Positions 1 through 5,171 of a DNA stretch of 5,171 nucleotides are shown one piece after another. The notes under the pieces are model-generated. The model saw only the letters and a list, made by a program, of their open reading frames with translations. It ran no database searches and was not told the origin of the DNA. Origin of the DNA: an uncultured Thermoleophilia bacterium. Its GTDB lineage: Bacteria > Actinomycetota > Thermoleophilia > UBA2241. The DNA lies in contig CAIXSE010000117.1 of assembly GCA_903921965.1 (NCBI GenBank), positions 1 through 5,171 on the forward strand, given 5' to 3'. Every line of letters starts with the position of its first letter. The first letter of the stretch is position 1. The position numbers and the translations under genes were made by a program.

Positions 1-1185
<1,185 letters not shown>

Positions 1186-1189
1186 CGCC

Positions 1190-2035
1190 GTGGCACCCCG
1201 GCCGCCCGCCGTCACCGTCTCCCCCCCGGTCGTCGCGGAGCTCCAGGCCCGCATCCTCGACTGGTACGCGCGGAACCGCCGCGACCTCCCCTGGCGCCGC
1301 ACGACCGACCCGTACGCGATCCTGGTCAGCGAGGTGATGCTCCAGCAGACCCAGGTGCCGCGCGTGGTGCCCAGGTACGAGGAGTTCCTCTCCGCGTGGC
1401 CGGCGCTGGAGGACCTCGCGGCGGCGCCGCTCGCCGACGTCCTCCAGGTGTGGCGCGGGCTCGGCTACAACAACCGCGCACGACGCCTGAGGGAGTGCGC
1501 GGCGGCGGCCGTGGCCGCGGCCCGCGAGGCCGGCCCGCGGCCGGCCTCGCTGCCGGATTCGCTCGAGGGGCTCCGCGCCCTGCCCGGCATCGGCCCCTAC
1601 ACGGCCCGGGCGGTGCTCATCTTCGCCGGCAACCGCGACCTGGCCGCCGTGGACGCGAACGTCCGGCGCGTGCTCACGAGCGAGCTCGGCCTGCCCGGCG
1701 ACCTCGGCGACCGCGACCTGCAGGCGGTCGCCGACGCCGTGCTGCCCCGCGGCCGCAGCCGCGACTGGCACAACGCGCTCATGGACTACGGATCCCTGGT
1801 GCTCACGGCACGGACGACGGGCATCGCCCCGCGCACCAGGCAGAGCGCCTTCCACGGCTCCCGCCGCTGGTACCGCTCGCGCCTGCTCCGGGCGCTCCTC
1901 GACGGCGGTCCGCAACCGCTCGCCGACCTCGCCGCCGCGGCGGGCCTCGACACGGAGGCCGCGGCAGACATCGCCGGCAGCCTCGAGGCCGACGGCCTCG
2001 TCCGCGTCGACGGCGGCGTCGTGCGCGTGCCCTGA
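1190..2035 (+). CDS. mutY: A/G-specific adenine glycosylase (MutY-type HhH-GPD), lacking the Fe-S cluster cysteines
   Basis: A 281-residue base-excision-repair glycosylase, expected to remove adenine mispaired with 8-oxoguanine or G. Visible landmarks are DLPWR (32-36), the catalytic-Glu motif SEVMLQQTQV with Glu48, the helix-hairpin-helix LPGIGPYTA (131-139), whose Tyr137 is the MutY-type residue where EndoIII has Lys, and the catalytic Asp155 in AVDANVRRVL. After MDYGSL (198-203), where MutY and EndoIII normally carry C-x6-C-x2-C-x5-C, there is no cysteine; Cys103 is the only one in the protein. The NUDIX-like 8-oxoG-recognition domain of E. coli MutY is also absent. Residues about 229-281 instead resemble the short winged-helix tail of actinobacterial MutY. 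Clusterless MutY relatives are known, so this is probably a functional variant rather than a decayed gene. The GTG start at 1190 is chosen because it is the first start after the upstream stop. Its Shine-Dalgarno is weak, suggesting translational coupling to the ABC-F gene. Confidence 0.87.
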   Translation: MAPRPPAVTVSPPVVAELQARILDWYARNRRDLPWRRTTDPYAILVSEVMLQQTQVPRVVPRYEEFLSAWPALEDLAAAPLADVLQVWRGLGYNNRARRLRECAAAAVAAAREAGPRPASLPDSLEGLRALPGIGPYTARAVLIFAGNRDLAAVDANVRRVLTSELGLPGDLGDRDLQAVADAVLPRGRSRDWHNALMDYGSLVLTARTTGIAPRTRQSAFHGSRRWYRSRLLRALLDGGPQPLADLAAAAGLDTEAAADIAGSLEADGLVRVDGGVVRVP

Positions 2036-2050
2036 GCGCGTACCCTGGGC

Positions 2051-2070
2051 CCGGGGGCTCGCGACCCCGG
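2051..2070. terminator. GC-rich hairpin between convergent mutY and cupin genes
   Basis: CCGGGG (2051-2056) pairs perfectly with CCCCGG (2065-2070) around an 8-base loop. It lies in the 45-bp gap between two converging stop codons, so it could end transcription from either side. There is no T-run on either strand, so it is a weak intrinsic terminator at best. A repeated GGTCCGGA nearby (2069-2076 and 2084-2091) adds further self-complementarity. Confidence 0.35.
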
Positions 2071-2080
2071 TCCGGACGCC

Positions 2081-2401
2081 TCAGGTCCGGAACATCGTGA
2101 GCAGGAAGACGAGCTCCTCCCGCGCGCGGACCGCGTGCTTCAGCTCGGCCGGCATGTAGTGCAGCTTCCCGGGGCCGGCCTCGTACTCCACGCCGTCCAG
2201 CACCACGCTCCCGGCGCCGCGCAGCACGTGGATCACCGCCGGCACGCTCGCCGTGTGCTCGCTGAGCTCCTGCCCGGGTGCGAGGGTGAACAGGATGATC
2301 TTGTGGTGGTCGTTCTCCACGACCGCCTTGCTGACGATGCCCTGCTCTGCGACCTGCGTCATGGCCTCGAGGTCGACGACGACCGGTGTGGAACCGTCCA
2401 T
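2081..2401 (-). CDS. Small single-domain cupin protein
   Basis: A 106-residue protein that is essentially one cupin beta-barrel. Motif 1 corresponds to PGQELSEHTASVPAVIHVLRG (residues 42-62, with His49 and His58). Motif 2 corresponds to PGKLHYMPAELKHAV (77-91, with His81 and His89). The canonical metal set HxH...E...H is only partly kept: the second His of HxH is Ala51, and the usual Glu region reads VIHVL. If a metal is bound, the ligand set may therefore be unusual. Small cupins of this EHTA type are common and mostly uncharacterised; substrate and role are unknown. The ATG at 2401 is preferred over an upstream in-frame ATG at 2440 because AGGAG (2409-2413) sits 7 bases before it and the extra 13 residues (Arg-rich) are unlike a cupin N-terminus. 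It is transcribed divergently from the small-gene cluster and convergently with mutY. Confidence 0.88.
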   Translation of the reverse strand: MDGSTPVVVDLEAMTQVAEQGIVSKAVVENDHHKIILFTLAPGQELSEHTASVPAVIHVLRGAGSVVLDGVEYEAGPGKLHYMPAELKHAVRAREELVFLLTMFRT

Positions 2402-2408
2402 GCTGTGT

Positions 2409-2413
2409 CTCCT
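2409..2413 (-). promoter_or_regulatory. Ribosome binding site of the cupin gene
   Basis: On the - strand AGGAG lies 7 bases upstream of ATG 2401-2399. It decides the start: the longer candidate starting at 2440 has no comparable Shine-Dalgarno. Confidence 0.75.
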
Positions 2414-2467
2414 GACTCTGCGGGGTTGCCTGTCCCACAAGCTACCCCGTGCCGCCCCGGCCGAACT

Positions 2468-2479
2468 TGACGTTCGTCA
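2468..2479. repeat. Short perfect inverted repeat in the divergent intergenic region
   Basis: TGACG-TT-CGTCA has perfect 5-bp arms and a 2-bp centre. It lies between the divergent cupin and small-ORF genes, ending 11 bases upstream of the P1 -35 box and centred about 52 bases before the predicted P1 start. That position suits an activator or a regulator shared by both directions. No copy is seen upstream of P2. A 5-bp arm is short, so chance occurrence is possible. Confidence 0.35.
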
Positions 2480-2485
2480 GCCGGC

Positions 2486-2549
2486 CCGGTTTGACACAAT
2501 ACCCTCCCGGGCATATAGTTTGTGCACGACATCACACTATCTCCACTTT
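2486..2549 (+). promoter_or_regulatory. Promoter P1 of the small-gene operon (sigma70-type)
   Basis: A consensus -35 TTGACA (2491-2496), a 17-bp spacer and a -10 TATAGT (2514-2519, one mismatch to TATAAT) predict transcription from about 2526, giving a leader of about 40 bases. The -10 and leader are visibly A/T-richer than the surrounding DNA. The 10-bp block CCGGTTTGAC (2486-2495), which contains most of the -35, recurs exactly at 3052-3061 in P2, and ACTTT (2545-2549) recurs at the same offset. Confidence 0.85.
2521..2536 (+). promoter_or_regulatory. Operator-like element O1 (CRP/GlxR-like) over the P1 start site
   Basis: TGTGCACGACATCACA begins one base after the P1 -10 box. It fits the CRP/FNR-superfamily pattern TGTGA-N6-TCACA with one mismatch. 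It matches the element in P2 at 12 of 16 positions and sits in exactly the same register to the -10. Its position over the predicted start suggests repression. The identity of the binding protein is inference; a conserved leader element is the alternative. Confidence 0.55.
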
Positions 2550-2552
2550 TCG

Positions 2553-2558
2553 AGGAGG
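2553..2558 (+). promoter_or_regulatory. Ribosome binding site of small ORF 1
   Basis: AGGAGG, a full Shine-Dalgarno core, lies 6 bases before the ATG at 2565. This is strong evidence that the 45-codon frame is translated from here and not from the longer upstream frame. Confidence 0.8.
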
Positions 2559-2564
2559 GTCGCC

Positions 2565-2702
2565 ATGACGAATCCATTCGTGAATATCAAGCGCCTGCTC
2601 CAAGACTCCCCGGACCAGTCCGGCCGGCCGTCCAGGAGCACTGCGCAGCGCTTCGAGAACGACTTCATGAAGTACGACCTCACCGCCGACGCGCGGTTCT
2701 GA
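2565..2702 (+). CDS. Small protein of unknown function, 45 aa (small ORF 1)
   Basis: I do not recognise this protein. The ATG follows a consensus Shine-Dalgarno and promoter P1, and 40 of 45 codons end in G or C, as in neighbouring genes, which supports real coding. It starts MTNPFVNIKRLLQDS, a short potentially amphipathic helix, followed by a polar Ser/Arg/Gln-rich middle and the C-terminus KYDLTADARF. It has no cysteine, no clear signal peptide and no membrane segment, and is roughly charge-neutral. Residues 36-45 align ungapped with the third small protein (RYDSGAAIYF) as [KR]YDxxAxx[RY]F, and both have a GRP tripeptide earlier. It is probably the first gene of a two-gene operon, with the next ATG 17 bases after its stop. 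A structural or regulatory small protein, or a peptide precursor, are all possible; no modifying enzyme is visible nearby. Confidence 0.78.
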   Translation: MTNPFVNIKRLLQDSPDQSGRPSRSTAQRFENDFMKYDLTADARF

Positions 2703-2705
2703 GAA

Positions 2706-2711
2706 GGGAGG
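2706..2711 (+). promoter_or_regulatory. Ribosome binding site of small ORF 2
   Basis: GGGAGG lies 8 bases before the ATG at 2720, just past the stop of small ORF 1. It supports independent initiation within a P1 bicistronic message. Confidence 0.65.
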
Positions 2712-2719
2712 TCAGCGCC

Positions 2720-2860
2720 ATGAACACCACCGTCTTCCACTCCCTCGGCAGGTTCCTCGCCGAGGCCGCGGCGGCCATCGGTACGCCTTCCGGGGACACG
2801 CGTGGTCACGTGCGTGTCTACCCTCTCGACCGCAAGATCGGCAGGGGTCGCAACTTCTGA
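2720..2860 (+). CDS. Small basic protein of unknown function, 46 aa (small ORF 2)
   Basis: Not recognised. The frame starts at an ATG with GGGAGG 8 bases upstream and has G or C in the third position of 39 of 46 codons. The N-terminal half, VFHSLGRFLAEAAAAIG (residues 5-21), could form an amphipathic or weakly hydrophobic helix, too short and polar for a confident membrane span. The C-terminal half is basic and ends DRKIGRGRNF, with a net positive charge of about +4. Like small ORF 1 it ends in phenylalanine, but it lacks the YD motif, so homology to the other two is not shown. It lies 17 bases downstream of small ORF 1 with no promoter or terminator between, and an intrinsic terminator follows 51 bases after its stop, so the two genes form an operon. 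Confidence 0.72.
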   Translation: MNTTVFHSLGRFLAEAAAAIGTPSGDTRGHVRVYPLDRKIGRGRNF

Positions 2861-2911
2861 CTGTTTCACCCGCAGACGCGACAGCCCCCAGTCGCCGCCT
2901 GCTCCTGTAGA

Positions 2912-2970
2912 GGCCTCCCGCGCCTGACCCGGCCCAACCCTGTCAGGACCACGCGGGGGGCCTGTTTCTT
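2912..2970 (+). terminator. Intrinsic terminator of the small ORF 1-2 operon
   Basis: An outer stem of GGCCTCCCGCG (2912-2922) with CGCGGGGGGCC (2952-2962) makes 11 pairs including one G-T. An inner stem CCTGAC (2923-2928) with GTCAGG (2942-2947) stacks on it. The hairpin is followed directly by TGTTTCTT (2963-2970). It separates the P1 operon from promoter P2. Confidence 0.75.
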
Positions 2971-3070
2971 CCCGGCAGGGCGCCGTCCCGGAGCGGATCG
3001 CGCGTCTGGCGCGTGACCGGCACCCCGATCGGCTCCGCCTCCCCGCACCGGCCGGTTTGACGAATGTCTT

Positions 3071-3104
3071 ATTGTGGAATACATTGTGTACACGCTTTCA
3101 CAAT
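3071..3104. repeat. ATTGTG direct and inverted repeats across P2
   Basis: ATTGTG occurs at 3071-3076 and 3083-3088, 12 bases apart, and its complement CACAAT at 3099-3104. The second and third form a perfect 6-bp inverted repeat with a 10-bp centre that overlaps the -10 and the start site. The arrangement suggests a second or extended operator in P2. P1 has only a diverged counterpart (TTTGTG, 8 bases, CACACT). Confidence 0.4.
3087..3102 (+). promoter_or_regulatory. Operator-like element O2 over the P2 start site
   Basis: TGTACACGCTTTCACA begins one base after the P2 -10, the same register as O1 in P1, and matches it at 12 of 16 bases, including TGT.CACG and TCACA. It contains part of the palindrome GTGTACAC (3086-3093). 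By itself it is a weaker CRP-type site than O1, since its left half is TGTAC. Confidence 0.5.
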
Positions 3105-3122
3105 CTACTGACTTTCAGGATT

Positions 3123-3126
3123 GGAG
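3123..3126 (+). promoter_or_regulatory. Ribosome binding site of small ORF 3
   Basis: GGAG lies 6 bases before the ATG at 3133, within TTGGAGACGGTC. It is weaker than that of small ORF 1 but correctly spaced, and it fixes this ATG rather than the in-frame Met at residue 7. Confidence 0.6.
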
Positions 3127-3132
3127 ACGGTC

Positions 3133-3288
3133 ATGAGCACCCTGGGTCGCATGTTCGACAAGATCTTCTTCGGCGGCGGCCGTCCGGACGCGGTCTCGAG
3201 GACCGATCTCCAGGACTCCCAGACCGCGCGTCCCGGCGTCGAAGACCGCGCGCGTTACGACAGCGGAGCCGCCATCTACTTCCACTGA
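3133..3288 (+). CDS. Small protein of unknown function, 51 aa (small ORF 3)
   Basis: Not recognised. It begins MSTLGRMFDKIFFGGGRPD, a short hydrophobic/amphipathic N-terminus followed by a glycine turn, continues with an acidic/basic polar segment, and ends RARYDSGAAIYFH. 44 of 51 codons end in G or C. There is no cysteine, signal peptide or membrane segment. The terminal segment matches the end of small ORF 1 as [KR]YDxxAxx[RY]F, with one extra His here. The N-terminal K-I-F-F...GRP resembles K-R-L-L...GRP of small ORF 1. Together with the shared promoter architecture, this suggests that genes 1 and 3 arose by duplication, although sequence divergence is high. It is monocistronic, between promoter P2 and a large hairpin. 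The conserved C-terminus may be the functional part, for instance a binding or recognition tail; this is speculation. Confidence 0.75.
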   Translation: MSTLGRMFDKIFFGGGRPDAVSRTDLQDSQTARPGVEDRARYDSGAAIYFH

Positions 3289-3302
3289 CCATCACGCCGG
3301 TG

Positions 3303-3321
3303 CGGCGGGCCCGGCCCGCCG
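3303..3321. repeat. Small GC hairpin after small ORF 3
   Basis: CGGCGGGC (3303-3310) pairs perfectly with GCCCGCCG (3314-3321) over a 3-base loop, 14 bases after the stop of small ORF 3. No T-run follows, so it may protect the transcript 3' end or assist the larger hairpin downstream rather than terminate alone. Confidence 0.4.
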
Positions 3322-3339
3322 GCGGCTCACCAGCGTGAC

Positions 3340-3386
3340 GAGGCCCCCGGCGAGCCGACTCAGCGAGTCGGCCCGCCGGGGGCCTC
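3340..3386. terminator. Very stable hairpin between convergent genes, probable bidirectional terminator
   Basis: A 13-bp perfect outer stem (3340-3352 with 3374-3386) is joined through a single A-C mismatch to an 8-bp perfect inner stem (3354-3361 with 3365-3372) closed by a 3-base loop. It lies between small ORF 3 (+) and the COG3581-like gene (-), 43 bases past the latter's stop. Neither side has a real T-run; the + side continues CACTCCTTGC. It may therefore act through RNA stability or as the L-shaped type of terminator proposed in high-GC bacteria. A smaller hairpin, GCCGGC-TTCAC-GCCGGC (3406-3422), stands between it and the - strand stop. Confidence 0.6.
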
Positions 3387-3429
3387 ACTCCTTGCTGCGT
3401 TCCCTGCCGGCTTCACGCCGGCCCCACCG

Positions 3430-4746
3430 TCAGGCCGGCGGGAAGTACGCCGGGTACGTGCGCGGCTTGTGTTTCTTGCGCTGGTAGGTGCGCGCGAGCT
3501 CGAGGAAGATCCCGACGTCGCGCTCCAGGTCGCCCTGCGTCCCGTCGAAGTAGAAGACGCGGATCGGCATGTTGTCCAGCTCCTTGGCGAGGCTCGGGTA
3601 CACAGCCTCGGTGACGATGCCGTTCATGCAGGTGAACGGGCTGATGTCGATGATGCCGTCGGCGCCCTTGCCGTACAGGTAGATCGACTTGCCGCTGCTC
3701 AGTACCATCTCGCCGAGCGCGCCGTCGTACGGAAGATACGGGTAGCTCAGCTCCAGCACCTGGCCCACGTCCTGCGGCTCCTCGTAGCCCGTGAAATCGT
3801 CGTGGAACGGGCCGTAGAGCGCGTGCTCGTCGCTGCGCATGATCTTGCTCTTCAGGTACCGGTAGGCGTTGTCCTTTGAAAGGCGCCGCTTCTGCTCGAT
3901 GAGCCGGCGGCGCTGCTCGTCGTCGGTGTACCACACCCACTCGCCGATGTCGGCGAGCCAGCACTCCCCACCCTGCTCCTCGACGACGCGGATGAGGTCG
4001 AAGTTCGAGAAGGTGTTCTGGCGGCAGAAGATCTCGCCGACCACGCCTATCAGCGGGCGCGAACGGTCGTAGGCGCAAGGGATGGCGCGGAAACGGTCGC
4101 GGGCGCGCCGCATGGCCGGCAGGATGGCCGCCATGCGCTCCTTGTGAGAGACGCCGTTGAGGCTGACGGCGTCGCCGACCTCGACCAGGCACTCCTTGTA
4201 GACCTTGTCGGTGCTGCCCTTCTCCAGCTCGTAGGGCCGCGTCTTGAGCAGGAGCTTCATGAGGATGTCCTGCGTGAGCACGGCCCGCCAGGCGGTGCGG
4301 ATCAGGTCGCTGGAGTAGCTGCCGATGGACGAGTACCCGTCGCTCGAGGTGATCGTGATCACCGGCACGTCGTCGTAGCCGAGCTCGCGGAACTTGGCGT
4401 TGATGAGGTGCAGGTACTGCCCGAAGCGGCAGGGTCCGTTGGCCGTCGGCATGAGGAAGGCGACGTTGTCGCGGCCCTCGTCCTCGATGATGCGCAGGAA
4501 GTCGCCGATGGTGATCTTCTGGGGGTAGCACTCGTCGCCCGAGGTCACCCGGCCGCCGAGGTCGAGCGTGCGCTCGTCCGAGTCGCTCGTGACCCAGGCG
4601 TCGAAGCCGATGGAGCGGATGGCGGCGGCCAGCAGGTAGGAGCCGCCGTACGGCATCTGCGGCAGGTAGAGCTTGCGGCCCTCGAGGCCGAAGTCCTCGA
4701 TCGCCTGCCTGATGCGGTCGTCCTGCACGGCGTCACTTGACGGCAC
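3430..4746 (-). CDS. 2-hydroxyacyl-CoA dehydratase/DUF2229-related protein, COG3581-like subunit
   Basis: A 438-residue soluble protein resembling the C-terminal module of the large 'CoA-substrate-specific enzyme activase' proteins, related to the BcrC/HgdB dehydratase and double-cubane cluster families. Candidate Fe-S or active-site cysteines lie in conserved-looking motifs: GDECYPQK (Cys73), NGPCRFGQY (Cys106), VGEIFCRQNTFSNFDL (Cys241) and SPFTCMNGIVTEAV (Cys373). Other cysteines are at 186, 224 and 262. The family is thought to take part in ATP-driven, low-potential electron transfer, but no specific reaction is established and I do not assign one. The GTG start at 4746 is chosen because AGGAGG (4753-4758) lies 6 bases upstream; it overlaps the upstream gene's end by 14 bases, indicating translational coupling and a paired function. 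The C-terminus (YQRKKHKPRTYPAYFPPA) is basic and Pro-rich. Confidence 0.88.
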   Translation of the reverse strand: MPSSDAVQDDRIRQAIEDFGLEGRKLYLPQMPYGGSYLLAAAIRSIGFDAWVTSDSDERTLDLGGRVTSGDECYPQKITIGDFLRIIEDEGRDNVAFLMPTANGPCRFGQYLHLINAKFRELGYDDVPVITITSSDGYSSIGSYSSDLIRTAWRAVLTQDILMKLLLKTRPYELEKGSTDKVYKECLVEVGDAVSLNGVSHKERMAAILPAMRRARDRFRAIPCAYDRSRPLIGVVGEIFCRQNTFSNFDLIRVVEEQGGECWLADIGEWVWYTDDEQRRRLIEQKRRLSKDNAYRYLKSKIMRSDEHALYGPFHDDFTGYEEPQDVGQVLELSYPYLPYDGALGEMVLSSGKSIYLYGKGADGIIDISPFTCMNGIVTEAVYPSLAKELDNMPIRVFYFDGTQGDLERDVGIFLELARTYQRKKHKPRTYPAYFPPA

Positions 4747-5171
4747 CGGCCACCTCCTCTTCCGGCGGCGCGCAGAGGTGCTCGCGCTCCTCGCCCGCCT
4801 GCGACCACCAGCGCAGGAAGCCCTTGCTGTCGAGGTACGCCTCGCAGCGCGTCATCGCGCCGGCGTCGTTCTGGTGCTCGTCGAACTGCAGCGTGAGGTA
4901 CGGCTTGCCCGAAGCCTCGCGCACGTAGTGCTTGATGTACGAGTCGGGGCCGCACTTGAAGTTCGTCATGTAGATGAGGTGCAGGTGGTCCTTGCCGTGC
5001 ACGTACGTGGCCGCCTGCAGGATCTTGCGGCCGTAGTTCCAGTACATGTTGGGCACCACGGGGTTGATGTCGATGCCCTTGATGGGCAGGAAGTCGAGCG
5101 GGATCGCGTTCACCCCGTAGAACTTGCGGAGCTTCCGCGGGATGTCCATGTTGATGCCCTTGTCGTAGATG
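4733..5171 (-). CDS. COG3580/DUF2229-like protein, C-terminal part (gene continues beyond the window)
   Basis: The frame is open to the window edge, reading IYDKGINMDIPRKLRKFYG before its first internal Met, so the true start lies beyond 5171; 145 residues are visible. The fragment resembles the end of the DUF2229/COG3580 module: MYWNYGRKIL, TNFKCGPDSYIKHYVRE (a candidate cluster or catalytic Cys), then GKPYLTLQFDEHQNDAGAMT and RCEAYLDSKG. In many bacteria this module is fused between an ASKHA-type activase (HgdC/BadF-like) and the COG3581 module. Here it ends with its own TGA at 4735-4733, after a short acidic tail (PPEEEVAGAVK) whose codons carry the Shine-Dalgarno of the next gene. The two products probably form one heteromeric Fe-S enzyme. 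An activase gene would be expected further upstream, outside the window. Confidence 0.87.
   Translation of the reverse strand, partial: IYDKGINMDIPRKLRKFYGVNAIPLDFLPIKGIDINPVVPNMYWNYGRKILQAATYVHGKDHLHLIYMTNFKCGPDSYIKHYVREASGKPYLTLQFDEHQNDAGAMTRCEAYLDSKGFLRWWSQAGEEREHLCAPPEEEVAGAVK
4753..4758 (-). promoter_or_regulatory. Ribosome binding site inside the upstream gene, for the COG3581-like gene
   Basis: AGGAGG on the - strand, within the last codons of the COG3580-like gene and 6 bases before GTG 4746, supports the GTG start and the 14-base gene overlap. Confidence 0.75.

Larger units (their letters stand above)
3052..3115 (+). promoter_or_regulatory. Promoter P2 of small ORF 3, a near copy of P1
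   Basis: -35 TTGACG (3057-3062), a 17-bp spacer and -10 TACATT (3080-3085) predict a start near 3092 and a leader of about 40 bases. The block CCGGTTTGAC (3052-3061) is identical to P1, as is the spacing to the downstream element and to ACTTT (3111-3115). The spacer itself is unrelated to that of P1 and much A/T-richer. The -10 is a weaker match than in P1, so basal activity may be lower or depend on an activator. Confidence 0.78.

Noticed and set aside
2437..2444. Possible - strand -10 (TAGCTT) for the cupin gene
   Set aside because: Only a TANNNT match with no acceptable -35 at proper spacing, so it is not listed as a feature; the cupin gene must still have a promoter in 2414-2490.
2135..2470. 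Open frame on the + strand opposite the cupin gene
   Set aside because: It is a shadow of the GC-biased cupin codons, and its product resembles no family. The - strand cupin has a clear fold and Shine-Dalgarno.
2878..2895. Small hairpin GCGAC-AGCCCCCA-GTCGC after small ORF 2
   Set aside because: Only 5 base pairs, no T-run and a much better terminator immediately downstream.
2866..3093. 75-codon frame on the - strand across the terminator and P2
   Set aside because: It runs through the terminator hairpin and the promoter, lacks a Shine-Dalgarno and gives a low-complexity Arg/Gly-rich product.
2565..3288. Small genes as RiPP precursors or a toxin-antitoxin pair
   Set aside because: No modifying enzyme, transporter, leader-cleavage motif or recognisable toxin/antitoxin domain is visible in the window.
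3413..4531. Second long - strand frame inside the COG3581-like gene
   Set aside because: Out-of-frame translation giving an Arg/His/Pro-rich product, while the other frame holds the conserved cysteine motifs.

Overview
The window is GC-rich chromosomal DNA with strong G/C preference at third codon positions. It most likely comes from a high-GC Gram-positive (Actinomycetota-like) bacterium. The short MutY with a winged-helix-like tail fits that group. The pair of 2-hydroxyacyl-CoA-dehydratase-like genes on the right suggests an anaerobic or facultative lineage, for example near Coriobacteriia. This placement is inference from gene types and composition only.

Left block, + strand: the 3' part of an ABC-F ATPase gene (from before base 1 to 1185), followed after 4 bases by a MutY-type adenine glycosylase (1190-2035). 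The glycosylase keeps its catalytic residues but has none of the four cysteines of the usual [4Fe-4S] loop. It converges on a small cupin gene on the - strand (2081-2401), with a GC-rich hairpin between them.

Middle block, 2402-3430: this is the least explained part. Two near-identical promoter modules (P1 at 2486-2549, P2 at 3052-3115) share a CCGGTTTGAC block holding the -35, a 17-bp spacer and a -10. One base further on, each carries a 16-bp CRP/GlxR-like element (TGTxCACG....TCACA) over the likely transcription start. P1 drives two tandem small genes (45 and 46 codons), closed by a good intrinsic terminator. P2 drives one small gene (51 codons), followed by a very strong hairpin. The first and third small proteins share a C-terminal [KR]YDxxAxx[RY]F pattern. 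I do not recognise any of the three. The matched promoters suggest a small co-regulated family.

Right block, - strand, 3430-5171: two overlapping genes. The upstream one (COG3580/DUF2229-like) runs off the window end. The downstream one is COG3581-like. In many organisms both modules are fused to a CoA-dehydratase activase; here they are separate, translationally coupled subunits of a probable Fe-S enzyme system related to 2-hydroxyacyl-CoA dehydratases and benzoyl-CoA reductases.
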